From Candidatus Parvarchaeota archaeon (GTDB lineage: Archaea; Nanobdellota; Nanobdellia; JAFCGN01), in NCBI GenBank assembly GCA_017608045.1, contig JAFCGN010000006.1:1-42662 (forward strand): a stretch of 42,662 nucleotides of DNA. Reading direction: 5' to 3'. The translations under genes were made by a program, and so were the position numbers. Below the pieces are notes generated by a model. The model saw nothing but the letters and a program-made list of their open reading frames with translations. It was not told the DNA's origin and did not search any database. Of this stretch, positions 17,986-27,454 are shown piece after piece. Each line of letters starts with the position of its first letter. Position 1 is the stretch's first letter.

Positions 17986-18543
17986 ATGGAAGTAAAAAAA
18001 TGCATCAAAGAAAGAAGAAGCATTCGTCATTTTTTAAATAAAAAAGTCGAATTTGAATTAATAACAGAAATTTTAGAAGCAGGAATATGGGCGCCAAGTT
18101 CAGGAAATATACAAAATTGGAATTTCATTGTCATAAATTCAAAAGAAAAAAAAGAAAAAATTGCAAAAGCATGTTATGGAAAGCCCTTTATTGCAAGAGC
18201 ACCATACGTTATTATTGTTCTTGCAGAAACAAAAAGAGCAGAAAAACTTTATGGAAAATTTGGAAAAAGATTTGCAATCCAGAATATAAGTGCTTGCATT
18301 GAAAACATGCTTTTAAGAACACATGATTTAGGATTGGCTTCTTGTTGGATTGGAAAATTTGAAGAAGAAGAAATAAAAGACATTTTAAATGTTCCTGAGA
18401 GTATAGAAATTCATGCAATCCTGCCAATAGGTTATGCTGGTGAAAAAGTTCCTGCACCTCCAAGAAAAAAATTGAAAACAAAAGTTTTTTTCAATAAATG
18501 GGGGGAAAGATGGATTAAAAATGTAGAAAAAAGGGTGAGGTAA
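17986..18543 (+). CDS. nitroreductase-family protein
   Basis: KERRSIRHFLNKKV, EAGIWAPSSGNIQNW, GLASCWIGKF, LPIGYAGEKVPAPPRK. Confidence 0.9.
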   Translation: MEVKKCIKERRSIRHFLNKKVEFELITEILEAGIWAPSSGNIQNWNFIVINSKEKKEKIAKACYGKPFIARAPYVIIVLAETKRAEKLYGKFGKRFAIQNISACIENMLLRTHDLGLASCWIGKFEEEEIKDILNVPESIEIHAILPIGYAGEKVPAPPRKKLKTKVFFNKWGERWIKNVEKRVR

Positions 18544-18555
18544 ACGATACATTCA

Positions 18556-18699
18556 TTGAATTTACATTTAAAAAACAAAAAAGGCAAGGGTTATGTTGTT
18601 TCTTTAATCATTATTCTTGCCTTATTCCTGATTATTTTTTTCATATTCTGGGTGAATCCTGAAACAAGAATGGAAATGTTGAATTTAAGCACACCATAA
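18556..18699 (+). CDS. single-TM membrane microprotein (47 aa), hypothetical
   Basis: TTG frame in phase with the nitroreductase: LNLHLKNKKGKGYVVSLIIILALFLIIFFIFWVNPETRMEMLNLSTP*; basic N-terminus, one TM helix. Confidence 0.45.
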   Translation: MNLHLKNKKGKGYVVSLIIILALFLIIFFIFWVNPETRMEMLNLSTP

Positions 18700-18764
18700 T
18701 AGGGTTTTTAAGTCAATAGTATTATTCACAAATTTATTTAAAAAGAAAATTGTAAAAATAATAC

Positions 18765-19889
18765 ATGACAAAAGAAGAATTCTTAGTAACCCCTTACACT
18801 GTGGAAGGGAACATTAATTATGAAAAATTGATTAAAAAATTTGGAACAGAACCAATAGATAATATATTATTAAATCGTATAAAAAAACACACAGGAGAAC
18901 TCCATTTCATGCTAAAAAGAAAAATATTTTTCTGTCATAGGGATTTAAATTGGTTGTTAAACAAGTATGAAAATGGTGAAAAATTCTACATTTATACTGG
19001 GAGAGGTCCAAGCGGAAAAATGCACTTAGGCCATCTTCTTCCATTTCTTTTTACGAAATGGCTTCAAGACAAATTTAATTGCAAAACAATAATTCAAATA
19101 ACGGATGACGAAAAGTACCTTTTTAATAATAAAAAATTAGAGGAGTATACAAAACAAGGATTAGAAAATATAAAAGATATTATTGCTGTTGGATTAAACC
19201 CAAAATTAACAGAAATAATGATAGACACTTATAACAGTAAAACATTATATAATAATGCCATACATTTTGCTAAAAGACTTACAATAAGCACAATTAAAAG
19301 TGCTTTTGGATTCAATGATAGTTATAACATAGGCCAATACTTTTACACGAGTTTCCAAGCAGTTCCAGCAATTCTTGAAAGTGTTCGCCAAGGAAAAAAT
19401 ATTCCTTGTTTAATCCCTCTTGGTGTTGATCAGGACCCGCATTTTAGGCTTGCAAGAGATATCTGTCCTAAATTAGGGTATTATAAACCAGCAATCATTC
19501 ATTCAAGATTCCTGCCTCCTTTGCAAGGAATTGAAGGAAAAATGAGTAGTAGTAAGGAAGAAACTGCAATTTTTACAACAGATGACAAAGAAACTGTAAG
19601 AAAAAAAGTGATGAAATATGCATTCAGTGGTGGGAGAAAAACTCTTGAAGAGCATAGAAAATACGGGGGAAATCCAGAAATTGATGTTAGTTATCAGTAT
19701 TTATACCAATTATTAGAGCCTAATGACAAAAAAATTAAGGAAATTCATGAAGAATATAAAAGCGGGAATCTGCTGAGTGGTGAATTAAAACAAATAATGG
19801 TTAAAAAAGCAAATGAGTTTTTAGAGAAACATCAAAAAGCAAGAAGAAAAGCAGAAGAAAAAATAGAAAAATTTCTAATAAAAGATTAA
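18765..19889 (+). CDS. trpS: tryptophanyl-tRNA synthetase (archaeal type)
   Basis: YTGRGPSGKMHLGHLLP (HIGH), GVDQDPHFRLARDI, KMSSSKEETAIF (KMSKS). Confidence 0.94.
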   Translation: MTKEEFLVTPYTVEGNINYEKLIKKFGTEPIDNILLNRIKKHTGELHFMLKRKIFFCHRDLNWLLNKYENGEKFYIYTGRGPSGKMHLGHLLPFLFTKWLQDKFNCKTIIQITDDEKYLFNNKKLEEYTKQGLENIKDIIAVGLNPKLTEIMIDTYNSKTLYNNAIHFAKRLTISTIKSAFGFNDSYNIGQYFYTSFQAVPAILESVRQGKNIPCLIPLGVDQDPHFRLARDICPKLGYYKPAIIHSRFLPPLQGIEGKMSSSKEETAIFTTDDKETVRKKVMKYAFSGGRKTLEEHRKYGGNPEIDVSYQYLYQLLEPNDKKIKEIHEEYKSGNLLSGELKQIMVKKANEFLEKHQKARRKAEEKIEKFLIKD

Positions 19890-20240
19890 TTATATAAAAT
19901 GTTCAATAGTTGCAGCAAGAATAAGAATTAGAACAAAAACTTCCATTCCAAAAATATTCAAAGAAATTGAAGTTTTATAATTATAAATTGTTACAAACAA
20001 CATAAAAAGCCAAACTAATGCAAGCACAACGCCTATTCTTCTTTTATTTTTTGTATTAAGTTGACCAAAAAGGATTTTAATAACAATAACACTTCCTAAC
20101 ATAACTATTGAAAAAACAACGTCAGAAGTCCTATTCGCAGTTATTTCTGCTACAACGTAAAGAATTAATGCAATTACAAGCACGCCTGTAAAAAATCTGT
20201 CAAGCACAACCTGTCTTATTAATGATTTTGAAATTATCAT
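19890..20240 (-). CDS. multi-TM membrane protein, hypothetical
   Basis: 116 aa with about four hydrophobic segments; abuts trpS stop, convergent. Confidence 0.7.
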   Translation of the reverse strand: MIISKSLIRQVVLDRFFTGVLVIALILYVVAEITANRTSDVVFSIVMLGSVIVIKILFGQLNTKNKRRIGVVLALVWLFMLFVTIYNYKTSISLNIFGMEVFVLILILAATIEHFI

Positions 20241-20308
20241 ATTTATACAAAACCAATTACGTATTAATAAAAATTATTAATTTTTTGATAAAAAAATAAG
20301 ATTTAAAA

Positions 20309-20336
20309 GGGAGTGCAGCTGTATGCTGGCACTCCC
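20309..20336 (-). terminator. hairpin followed by T-tract downstream of ftsZ
   Basis: Minus: gggagtgc-cagcatacagct-gcactccc then ttttaaatc; 8-bp GC-rich stem with extra agc/gct pairing. Confidence 0.5.
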
Positions 20337-20388
20337 CTAGAAATTGTGGGTGGTTGTTTTTCTCATTATTTTTTAAGAATGATTTTTT

Positions 20389-21459
20389 TTATCTTATCAT
20401 CTCTATTCCAAGCTCTTCATTAAGCGTTGTTGCATGAAAATTCTCCTGTTTTCTCACTGGTCCCAAAATATAAGGGGATTTCACACCTGCAATAATAGTC
20501 ATTATGCTTATCTTTCCATTCATTTCATCTGTTATCCTAGCCCCCCAGATTACTTGCGAAGAGCTATCAAGAGACTGCGTTATAAGTTCACCAATTTGAT
20601 TGACTTCATCAAGAGTCATATCTTCTCCACCAGTAATGTGAATCAGTGCGCCTGTTGCTCCTTCATATGAAACATCAAGCAATGGATTGCTTAAAGCTCT
20701 TCTTACTGCTTCTTGAACCCTATTCTCGCTATCACTGTCACCAATACCTATTGTGCAAACACCGCCGTTTTTCATAATTGCTCTTACGTCTGCAAAATCT
20801 AAATTAACCAAAGAAGGTATTGCAATTGTTTCAACAATGCCTTTTATCATTGTAGCAATTAATTCATTCGCTACAGCGAATGCTTGTTGAAGTGGCAAGT
20901 TCCCTGCAATTTGAACTAACCTATTATTGTCAATAACAATAACGCTGTCGCATACTTCTCTTAATTTAGCCAAACCAATTTCTGCCTTGTCTATCCTCGC
21001 TTTCTCTATGTTAAAAGGCATTGTTACTGTTCCAATAACTATCGCTCCTTTGTCTTTTGCCATTTCAGCCACAACAGGAGCAGAACCTGTTCCTGTTCCT
21101 CCACCAAGACCTGCGCAGACAAAAACCATGTCAGAATCTTTAAGAGCTTCCTTTATCTCGTTTTGGCTTTCTCTTGCTGCTGCTTCTCCAACTTCTGGAA
21201 AACCTCCAGCTCCAAGACCCTTTGTTATTTCTTTACCAATAAGAATTTTTTTATCTGCACTTCTCGCATCAAGATGTTGTTTGTCAGTATTAATTGCTAT
21301 AATTTCTGCACCCTTTACGCCTTTATGATAAAGCCAATCAGCCATATTATTACCGCCACCCCCACAACCCACAACAGTAATATTTGCTTGCCCCAAAAGT
21401 CCTTGTTCAAAATTCAAATTTTGGGTATTTTTTAATGCATTTTGAATTATGAAATCCAT
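20389..21459 (-). CDS. ftsZ: cell division protein FtsZ
   Basis: GCGGGGNNMADWL, AGLGGGTGTGSAPVVAE, NLDFADVRAIMKNGG. Confidence 0.96.
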   Translation of the reverse strand: MDFIIQNALKNTQNLNFEQGLLGQANITVVGCGGGGNNMADWLYHKGVKGAEIIAINTDKQHLDARSADKKILIGKEITKGLGAGGFPEVGEAAARESQNEIKEALKDSDMVFVCAGLGGGTGTGSAPVVAEMAKDKGAIVIGTVTMPFNIEKARIDKAEIGLAKLREVCDSVIVIDNNRLVQIAGNLPLQQAFAVANELIATMIKGIVETIAIPSLVNLDFADVRAIMKNGGVCTIGIGDSDSENRVQEAVRRALSNPLLDVSYEGATGALIHITGGEDMTLDEVNQIGELITQSLDSSSQVIWGARITDEMNGKISIMTIIAGVKSPYILGPVRKQENFHATTLNEELGIEMIR

Positions 21460-21770
21460 TTTTCTTCAACCCCTCCTTGTTTATTTTTTTTTAATATGAC
21501 TGGTGTTCCACCTAAAAGTATTTAAACTTCTAAGGTCTACACCCTTATAGAAAAAGATTATAGCCCAATGTTAGCCCAAATCAATATTTGAAATTTAACA
21601 CATATGCCCGATTGTGTTAATAACCTAAATTTTTATGCCCAAAATAAATTAGATACTTCTAATTTAAATACTTTATTGCTATTTTTAAGAGATTTTGAGA
21701 AAAATATAAACTAAATTATATTGTTTAAAGAATATAATAATTTAAAAAATGTGTTTAATTTCATTTTTAT

Positions 21771-22565
21771 ATGTATTATAAAAAATCATTTATTTTTGAC
21801 CTTGATGAAACCATAAGAGTAAGCACGAATGATTATTGGCTGCCAAAAAAATTTTTTGTTGATGAGATGCTAAAAATACCTGAAATAAAACAAAAATTTC
21901 ATCATGAAAAAATACTTGAGATCGCTAATAAAATTGATTCTACAAGAGTAAAGGGTGGAGAAATTTTTGGTATGACTTTTGACGCGCTTTATTTTAATTG
22001 CCAAAGATTTCCTTCAAGTTTGCAAGTAACTTACATGTTTCTTTGCAATGAAGCAGGAATAGAACCTAATGAAAAATTATTAAAAAAATTATACGCTATT
22101 GGTATGAAAGCATTTGATAAAAAACAATACAAAAATGATTTTATGCATGGTGCGAAGGAAACTTTAGATTTTTTATTAGAAAAAGACTGCAATCTCATTC
22201 TTTTAACAAAAGGAGATGAAAGAGTGCAAAAAAACAAGATAAATGCTTTAAATTTAAACAAGTGGTTTGAAAAAATGTATATTGTCAAAGATAAAGACAA
22301 AAAAACATTTGTAGAGTTAATAATTGATTTAGAACTTGAAACAGAAAAAACATATTCTGTTGGGAATTCTTTTTCAAGTGACATAAAGCCAGCGTTGGAA
22401 GCAGGGATTGGGGGGATTGAAATACCTTTTGTGACATGGGAATTTGAAAGAAAGGAAGATAAAAAAACAAGAGAAATCAAAAAAGAGTTTCTCAGAAAAT
22501 ATAATAATCGATATTTTTTAATTAACAAAATAGAAGATATGAAAACCTTGTATGAATTGCTTTAA
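21771..22565 (+). CDS. HAD-superfamily hydrolase
   Basis: FIFDLDETIRV motif I, LILLTKGD motif II, YSVGNSFSSDIKPALEAGIGGIEIP motif IV. Confidence 0.85.
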   Translation: MYYKKSFIFDLDETIRVSTNDYWLPKKFFVDEMLKIPEIKQKFHHEKILEIANKIDSTRVKGGEIFGMTFDALYFNCQRFPSSLQVTYMFLCNEAGIEPNEKLLKKLYAIGMKAFDKKQYKNDFMHGAKETLDFLLEKDCNLILLTKGDERVQKNKINALNLNKWFEKMYIVKDKDKKTFVELIIDLELETEKTYSVGNSFSSDIKPALEAGIGGIEIPFVTWEFERKEDKKTREIKKEFLRKYNNRYFLINKIEDMKTLYELL

Positions 22566-22671
22566 TTAAAATGTTATTTTATTTCTTGACTTCTGCAAGA
22601 ATCTTCTTTTTTTGCAAAAAGTTTATAAAAATAAAAAGCAGAGATTTATTTCCCCTAAAAAAACACATAAT

Positions 22672-22702
22672 GCGTTCGATTTTCGAACGCCTTATTTTTT
22701 TA
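22672..22702 (+). terminator. intrinsic terminator-like hairpin + T-run
   Basis: gcgttcga-ttt-tcgaacgc perfect 8-bp stem followed by cttattttttta. Confidence 0.65.
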
Positions 22703-22825
22703 TTCTAAATTTACCAAAACCTTTAAAAAGAGTATATTATTACTAAATAGTAATGAAAAATTTAAAAGATGTAGTAGTTTATTTAAATAATAAATGTTTA
22801 AGTAACAACTTGATGGTGAATAGAA

Positions 22826-23617
22826 ATGTTGCTTGATGAAAACACTTTGGCAAAACTGAGAAGAGAATTTAACTTAAATCTTTATGAAGTTAGGATATGG
22901 GTTAGTTTGCTTTCAAGAGGCGTGAGCAGTGCAGGAGAATTAAGTGATATTGCGAATGTCCCAAGAAGCAGAACATATGACATTCTTGAATCTTTAGAAA
23001 AAAAAGGATTTGTTTTAATGAAACTTGGAAAACCTGTTAAGTACATGGCAATACCTCCATCAGAAGTTGTTGAAAGAATAAAAAGCAATTTAAAAGCTCA
23101 AACAGAAAAAAAAATTAAAAGAATTGAAGAAATAAAAAGCAGCAACTTATTAAAAACTCTTGAAGACCTTTACAACAAAGGAGTTGAGTACATAAATTCT
23201 TCTGATTTAACAACAGCGATAAGAGGAAGAAAGAACATTTATGAGCAAATGAACTCAATAATTAGCAAAGCACAAAATTCCATTATAATAACAACGAGTG
23301 AAACAGGCATTGTAAAAAAATATGAAGCAGTAAAAAATGCATTAGACGAAGCAAGTAAAAGAGGAGTTAAAATAAAGATTATAACTAAAATCAGCGATAA
23401 AAATAAAGGAATAATTGATAAATTAAGCAAAATAGCTGAAATACATAATGTTCCTGAATTAAATTCAAGATTTCTTATAGCAGACAATAATGAATTAATA
23501 TTTATGCCAAAAAATGATGAAGATGTGCACGAAAACTATGACATGGGTATTTGGTTAAAAAGCAGTTCTCTCGGAGCTTCTTTCCAAAAATTACTTGAGG
23601 AAAAATTAACACACTGA
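22826..23617 (+). CDS. TrmB-family transcriptional regulator
   Basis: LNLYEVRIWVSLLSRGVSSAGELSDIANVPRSRTYDILESLEKKGFV winged-helix plus C-terminal PLD-like/sensor region. Confidence 0.88.
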   Translation: MLLDENTLAKLRREFNLNLYEVRIWVSLLSRGVSSAGELSDIANVPRSRTYDILESLEKKGFVLMKLGKPVKYMAIPPSEVVERIKSNLKAQTEKKIKRIEEIKSSNLLKTLEDLYNKGVEYINSSDLTTAIRGRKNIYEQMNSIISKAQNSIIITTSETGIVKKYEAVKNALDEASKRGVKIKIITKISDKNKGIIDKLSKIAEIHNVPELNSRFLIADNNELIFMPKNDEDVHENYDMGIWLKSSSLGASFQKLLEEKLTH

Positions 23618-23636
23618 TTTTTATTTTTTTAAAATT

Positions 23637-24491
23637 TTATGTTCTTAAAAAAACTGATTGTTTTGTAAAAATATTTAACTTTGATAAAAGTTGAGAAGCC
23701 AGGCTTTCTATTATTGACTTCTTTCCTATTACAACGAATCTAACTTCTGTAAGATTTGTCTTTTCTTTTATTAATTCTTTTACCTCGTTTTCACCTCCAA
23801 GATAATCAACTAATCCTCTTTTTTTAGCATCAATTCCTAAAAAAATCATACCGCCATCGCTTTTGCTTTTTAATTCTTCAACACTCATATTCCTATTTTT
23901 AGCAATATCCTCAACTAAAAATTCATATGTTTGATTTATCATTTTTTGCAAAGAAATTTTTTCATATTCTGTTAAATTTTTGTAAGGAGAAGCAATCTCT
24001 TTGTGTTCAGGGGTTGCTAATTCAACAAGAGTTACGCCATATTTGTCAAACAATTTGCTAAATTCAAGATATGACATTGTAACCCCGACACTTCCTGTAA
24101 TTGAAAGATTATTGCAAACAATGTAATCTGTAGCACTTGCAATCCAATAAGCTCCTGAAGCGCCAACATCTCTTATCCAAGCAATAGTTGTCTTATTCAT
24201 TTCTTTTATTGCACTAACAATTTCTTGAGATGCTACAGCACTTCCTCCTCCAGAATTTATTTTAAAAACAACTACCTTAATATTGGGATTGAACTCAGCA
24301 GTTTTTATAGAAGAGATAACATTATCACTTGTAATTGAAGAGGAAAAAATATCAGAACCAACCCCAATCTCTCCTTCTATTGGAATAATTGCAACATTTC
24401 CTTTTGGAAAAGAAAAATAACTTGCTAAAAGAAAAGAGAGCATAGAAGAAAATAAAAGCACAATCAAAAATAATTTAATTTCTTTTCTCAT
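23637..24491 (-). CDS. sppA: signal peptide peptidase SppA (S49)
   Basis: INSGGGSAVASQEI, DVGASGAYWIASATDYIV (Ser), GSVGV, ASPYKNLTEYEK; N-terminal TM. Confidence 0.92.
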   Translation of the reverse strand: MRKEIKLFLIVLLFSSMLSFLLASYFSFPKGNVAIIPIEGEIGVGSDIFSSSITSDNVISSIKTAEFNPNIKVVVFKINSGGGSAVASQEIVSAIKEMNKTTIAWIRDVGASGAYWIASATDYIVCNNLSITGSVGVTMSYLEFSKLFDKYGVTLVELATPEHKEIASPYKNLTEYEKISLQKMINQTYEFLVEDIAKNRNMSVEELKSKSDGGMIFLGIDAKKRGLVDYLGGENEVKELIKEKTNLTEVRFVVIGKKSIIESLASQLLSKLNIFTKQSVFLRT

Positions 24492-25015
24492 TTTTTCTCA
24501 TCCTCAACATATGTTTTGCTTAACATTTCAGTTAATCTTTGCCTTTTTTGTGTAAAAAAAATGCTAATTGAATCAAATAATAAAAAAGGCATTAAAAAAG
24601 TTTTAGTTAAATTTCTTATAATTATTTGATGCACTCGCGGTTTTTTTGCTTTAACAATTAAATGCATGCATTTTTCTCCAAGCGTTTTGTTATTGTAATA
24701 CTCAAACACCACTAAGTAGAATAAAAAAATAAACATGCTGCCAAAAAATAAAGTAAGAGAAGCTAAATGCATTTGATTATTTTTTTCAAGATAATAATTT
24801 AATTCTGAATAACTCAGCGAAGTTGAAAAAATACCAGTTATGGAATTAAATATTATAACAAAAATGAGATAAAATGAAAAATAGAAAATCAAAATATCAA
24901 TCAAGTAAGCAATAATTCTTTTTAAAAGAATTGATTGTTTTATTCTTTTTTTTCCACTATCTTTATTATCATTAATTAAATCTTCTATATATTTCAAAAC
25001 ATCTTTTTCACTCAT
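24488..25015 (-). CDS. RDD-family membrane protein
   Basis: LLKRIIAYLIDILIFY N-terminal RDD signature, YNNKTLGEKCMHLIV; overlaps sppA by 4 nt. Confidence 0.8.
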   Translation of the reverse strand: MSEKDVLKYIEDLINDNKDSGKKRIKQSILLKRIIAYLIDILIFYFSFYLIFVIIFNSITGIFSTSLSYSELNYYLEKNNQMHLASLTLFFGSMFIFLFYLVVFEYYNNKTLGEKCMHLIVKAKKPRVHQIIIRNLTKTFLMPFLLFDSISIFFTQKRQRLTEMLSKTYVEDEKK

Positions 25016-25110
25016 TTCATAAATAAAGATTAATTGCAGGTTTTTATATTCTTCTTAATTTTAATTACAAAATTTTTTAAACAAGTGCATAACATTCTTA
25101 ATTAAGAAAA

Positions 25111-26667
25111 ATGAGTAAAGCAAAGATGATAGCAGAAAAGATTCTTAATGGAGAAATAAAAACTGCTGAAGAACTTCAAAGAGAAAAGAAAAAAATAGGT
25201 GTAAGAAAAGCTCCAAACAATTATGATATTTTAAAAAAAATACCAAAAAAACATCGTTCTAAAAAAATAATAAATTTGCTTAAAACAAAACCAACAAGAA
25301 GTAAATCCGGTGTGAATGTAATAGCAATAATGTGCAAACCGCATAAATGTCCTCATGGAAGGTGTTCATATTGTCCTGAAAGCATGATTAGTAAAAAAAC
25401 GCCTCCTTCATACACAGGGAATGAACCTGCTACTATGAGAGCAATTTTTAACAAATATGATGCGTACAAGCAAGTGCAAAACAGATTAAGGCAATATTAT
25501 TTAACAGGACATGTTCCTGAAAAAATTGAGCTCATAATAATGGGTGGAACATTTAATTCTTTAGACATAAACTACCAAAATAAATTCATTAGAGACGCGT
25601 ATCAAGCATTAAATGATTACCCAAATTCAAGAGAAACAAGAGTAAGCCTTAGGGAAGCAATTAAAACAAACGAACAAGCAAAACATAGGTGCGTTGCACT
25701 CGTTATTGAGACAAGACCTGATTGGATTAACGAGAAAGAGATTAAAAGATTTTTAGAATATGGCGTAACGCGAGTAGAACTTGGAGTTCAAAGTGTGTAT
25801 GACAGCGTGCTCAAAAAAGTAAATAGAGGGCATAATGTGAATGACACAATAAAGGCAGTCAAACTTTTAAGAAATGCTGGTTTCAAAATAGACTTTCATA
25901 TAATGCTTGGTCTTCCTTTTGAAAAAAAATTAAGTATTAAGGAAAGAATAAAAAAAGACATTGAAATGTTTGAAATTATTTTTAATAACCAAGAATTCAT
26001 GCCTGATGGATTAAAAATTTATCCTACAATGCTTGTAAAAAATACAAAACTCTATGAAGATTACAAAAATGGAAAGTATGCACCAATCAATGATGAGTAT
26101 GTTATAAAAGTGCTTGTCAAAACAAAGCCAAAAATACCAAGATGGTGCAGAATAAAGAGAATTCTTAGAGACATACCTCTTAATGCAACAGAAGGAAATA
26201 TAAGAAAAGGAAATTTAAGAGAAATAGTTTGGAAAGAATTAAAAAAAAGAAAAAAGAAATGCAATTGCATAAGATGCAGAGAAGTTGGTCATGTTAAGCT
26301 AACTAAAAAAATAAAAGAAGTTTTAAACATAAAAAGCTACAACGCAAACAATGGCAAAGAATTCTTTATTTCCATTGATGACTTGAACAATGATGCATTG
26401 CTCTCTTTTTGTAGGTTAAGGCTTGGAAAGAATGCAATAATAAGAGAACTTCATTCGTATGGTTCTGCCCTTCCTTTAAGTGAAAAACCAACAGAAAACT
26501 CTTTTCAACACAAAGGTTATGGTAAGAAATTATTAAAAAAAGCAGAAGAAATCGCAAAAGCACATAATTACAGAGAATTAAAAGTAATCAGTGGAGTTGG
26601 TGTTAGAGAATATTACAGAAAACAAGGGTATTTATTAAAAAACAATTACATGATTAAGAAATTGTAA
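25111..26667 (+). CDS. elp3: Elp3-family radical SAM/GNAT tRNA uridine-34 modification enzyme
   Basis: CKPHKCPHGRCSYCPES, SYTGNEPATMRAI, IIMGGTFNSL, GVTRVELGVQS, C-terminal QHKGYGKKLLKKAEEIA (GNAT). Confidence 0.95.
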   Translation: MSKAKMIAEKILNGEIKTAEELQREKKKIGVRKAPNNYDILKKIPKKHRSKKIINLLKTKPTRSKSGVNVIAIMCKPHKCPHGRCSYCPESMISKKTPPSYTGNEPATMRAIFNKYDAYKQVQNRLRQYYLTGHVPEKIELIIMGGTFNSLDINYQNKFIRDAYQALNDYPNSRETRVSLREAIKTNEQAKHRCVALVIETRPDWINEKEIKRFLEYGVTRVELGVQSVYDSVLKKVNRGHNVNDTIKAVKLLRNAGFKIDFHIMLGLPFEKKLSIKERIKKDIEMFEIIFNNQEFMPDGLKIYPTMLVKNTKLYEDYKNGKYAPINDEYVIKVLVKTKPKIPRWCRIKRILRDIPLNATEGNIRKGNLREIVWKELKKRKKKCNCIRCREVGHVKLTKKIKEVLNIKSYNANNGKEFFISIDDLNNDALLSFCRLRLGKNAIIRELHSYGSALPLSEKPTENSFQHKGYGKKLLKKAEEIAKAHNYRELKVISGVGVREYYRKQGYLLKNNYMIKKL

Positions 26668-26731
26668 AATAATTTTAAAATTTTATTTTCATAAAACTTA
26701 AAAACAATTTAAGAATTTAAAGTAATTGCAT

Positions 26732-26804
26732 AGTCCCGTCGTCTAGCGGTCAAGGATACCTGCCTTTGGAGCAGGTGACCCAGGTTCGAATCCTGGCGGG
26801 ACTA
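26732..26804 (+). tRNA. tRNA-Gln (anticodon TTG)
   Basis: AGTCCCG TC GTCT AGCGGTCAAGG ATAC CTGCC.. TTTGGAGCAGG..CCAGG TTCGAAT CCTGG CGGGACT A; loop CTTTGGA gives TTG; A1-U72 pair. Confidence 0.95.
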
Positions 26805-27134
26805 CTTTTTCTTAAATCTCTTTTTTTGTGGAAATTGAACTTTTCTATCAAGTGCATACCTTTCAATATCACCAAGAATTTCATCAATAATATATTGCGG
26901 TTGAAACCCTATTGACTTAAATGTTTCATTAAGTTTTTTGCTTCTTAATTTAATTGTTATTTCTATCTTACCATCATGCTCTTCAGAGGGGTGTATGTTT
27001 TTAAAACGACATTTTATTTCACTAAGACCTTCAAATAAGTTTTTCAACCTTTGTGTTTTATCCATTATTTTTTGTTGAACAATTTTAAACTCAAAATTAT
27101 CAATACGTTCGCCAGAAAAAGAAAGCTTTGTCAT
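26802..27134 (-). CDS. hypothetical small basic protein (possible HPF/S30AE-like fold, uncertain)
   Basis: 110 aa, alternating charged beta-strand pattern (KIEITIKLRSKKLNE), basic tail; TAG stop lies inside the tRNA-Gln 3' end. Confidence 0.65.
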   Translation of the reverse strand: MTKLSFSGERIDNFEFKIVQQKIMDKTQRLKNLFEGLSEIKCRFKNIHPSEEHDGKIEITIKLRSKKLNETFKSIGFQPQYIIDEILGDIERYALDRKVQFPQKKRFKKK

Positions 27135-27260
27135 ATATTATTTTAGAGCATTGATTATTATTAAGATTTTTTAATATGTTTTACAACAAAAAAAATTAGG
27201 AAAAATAAACTAAAAACAACACTTAAAAACTCCAAATGATTAAGTATAATCTACTCTTTT

Positions 27261-27369
27261 AAGAAGGAAAGGGTGCGAAAACCTAACAAAAACGATTTTT
27301 TCGGAAGTCGTTTTTGCAATGCCTCTCAGGGAAACTTGATTGGCTGGTTCGCAAGACTCTTTTCTTTTT
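27261..27369 (+). ncRNA. candidate structured ncRNA, three-way junction, family unknown
   Basis: P1 13+6 bp (27261-27279 with 27348-27369), P2 caaaaacga/tcgtttttg, P3 gcc-tc-tcagg-GAAA-cttga-tt-ggc; G-U pairs are viable only on +; T-rich 3' end; no ORF. Confidence 0.6.
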
Positions 27370-27454
27370 ATTTTTAACAACATAATTAATAATAAGAAAT
27401 AAATGCAAAAAAATTTGTAAAAAGGTTCTTTTTTTAATTTTCCTGTATTCTGTT

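Noticed and set aside
20927-21328. 133-aa plus-strand ORF inside ftsZ
   Set aside because: Antisense to a confidently assigned ftsZ; no recognisable motif.
22031-22528. 165-aa minus-strand ORF
   Set aside because: Antisense to the HAD hydrolase; low-complexity Ser/Phe composition.
27261-27369. Assignment of the structured RNA as RNase P RNA, SRP RNA or 5S rRNA
   Set aside because: None of the conserved core motifs (e.g. GAGGAAAGUCC, SRP helix 8 symmetric loop, 5S loop C) are visible and the size is wrong for RNase P/SRP.
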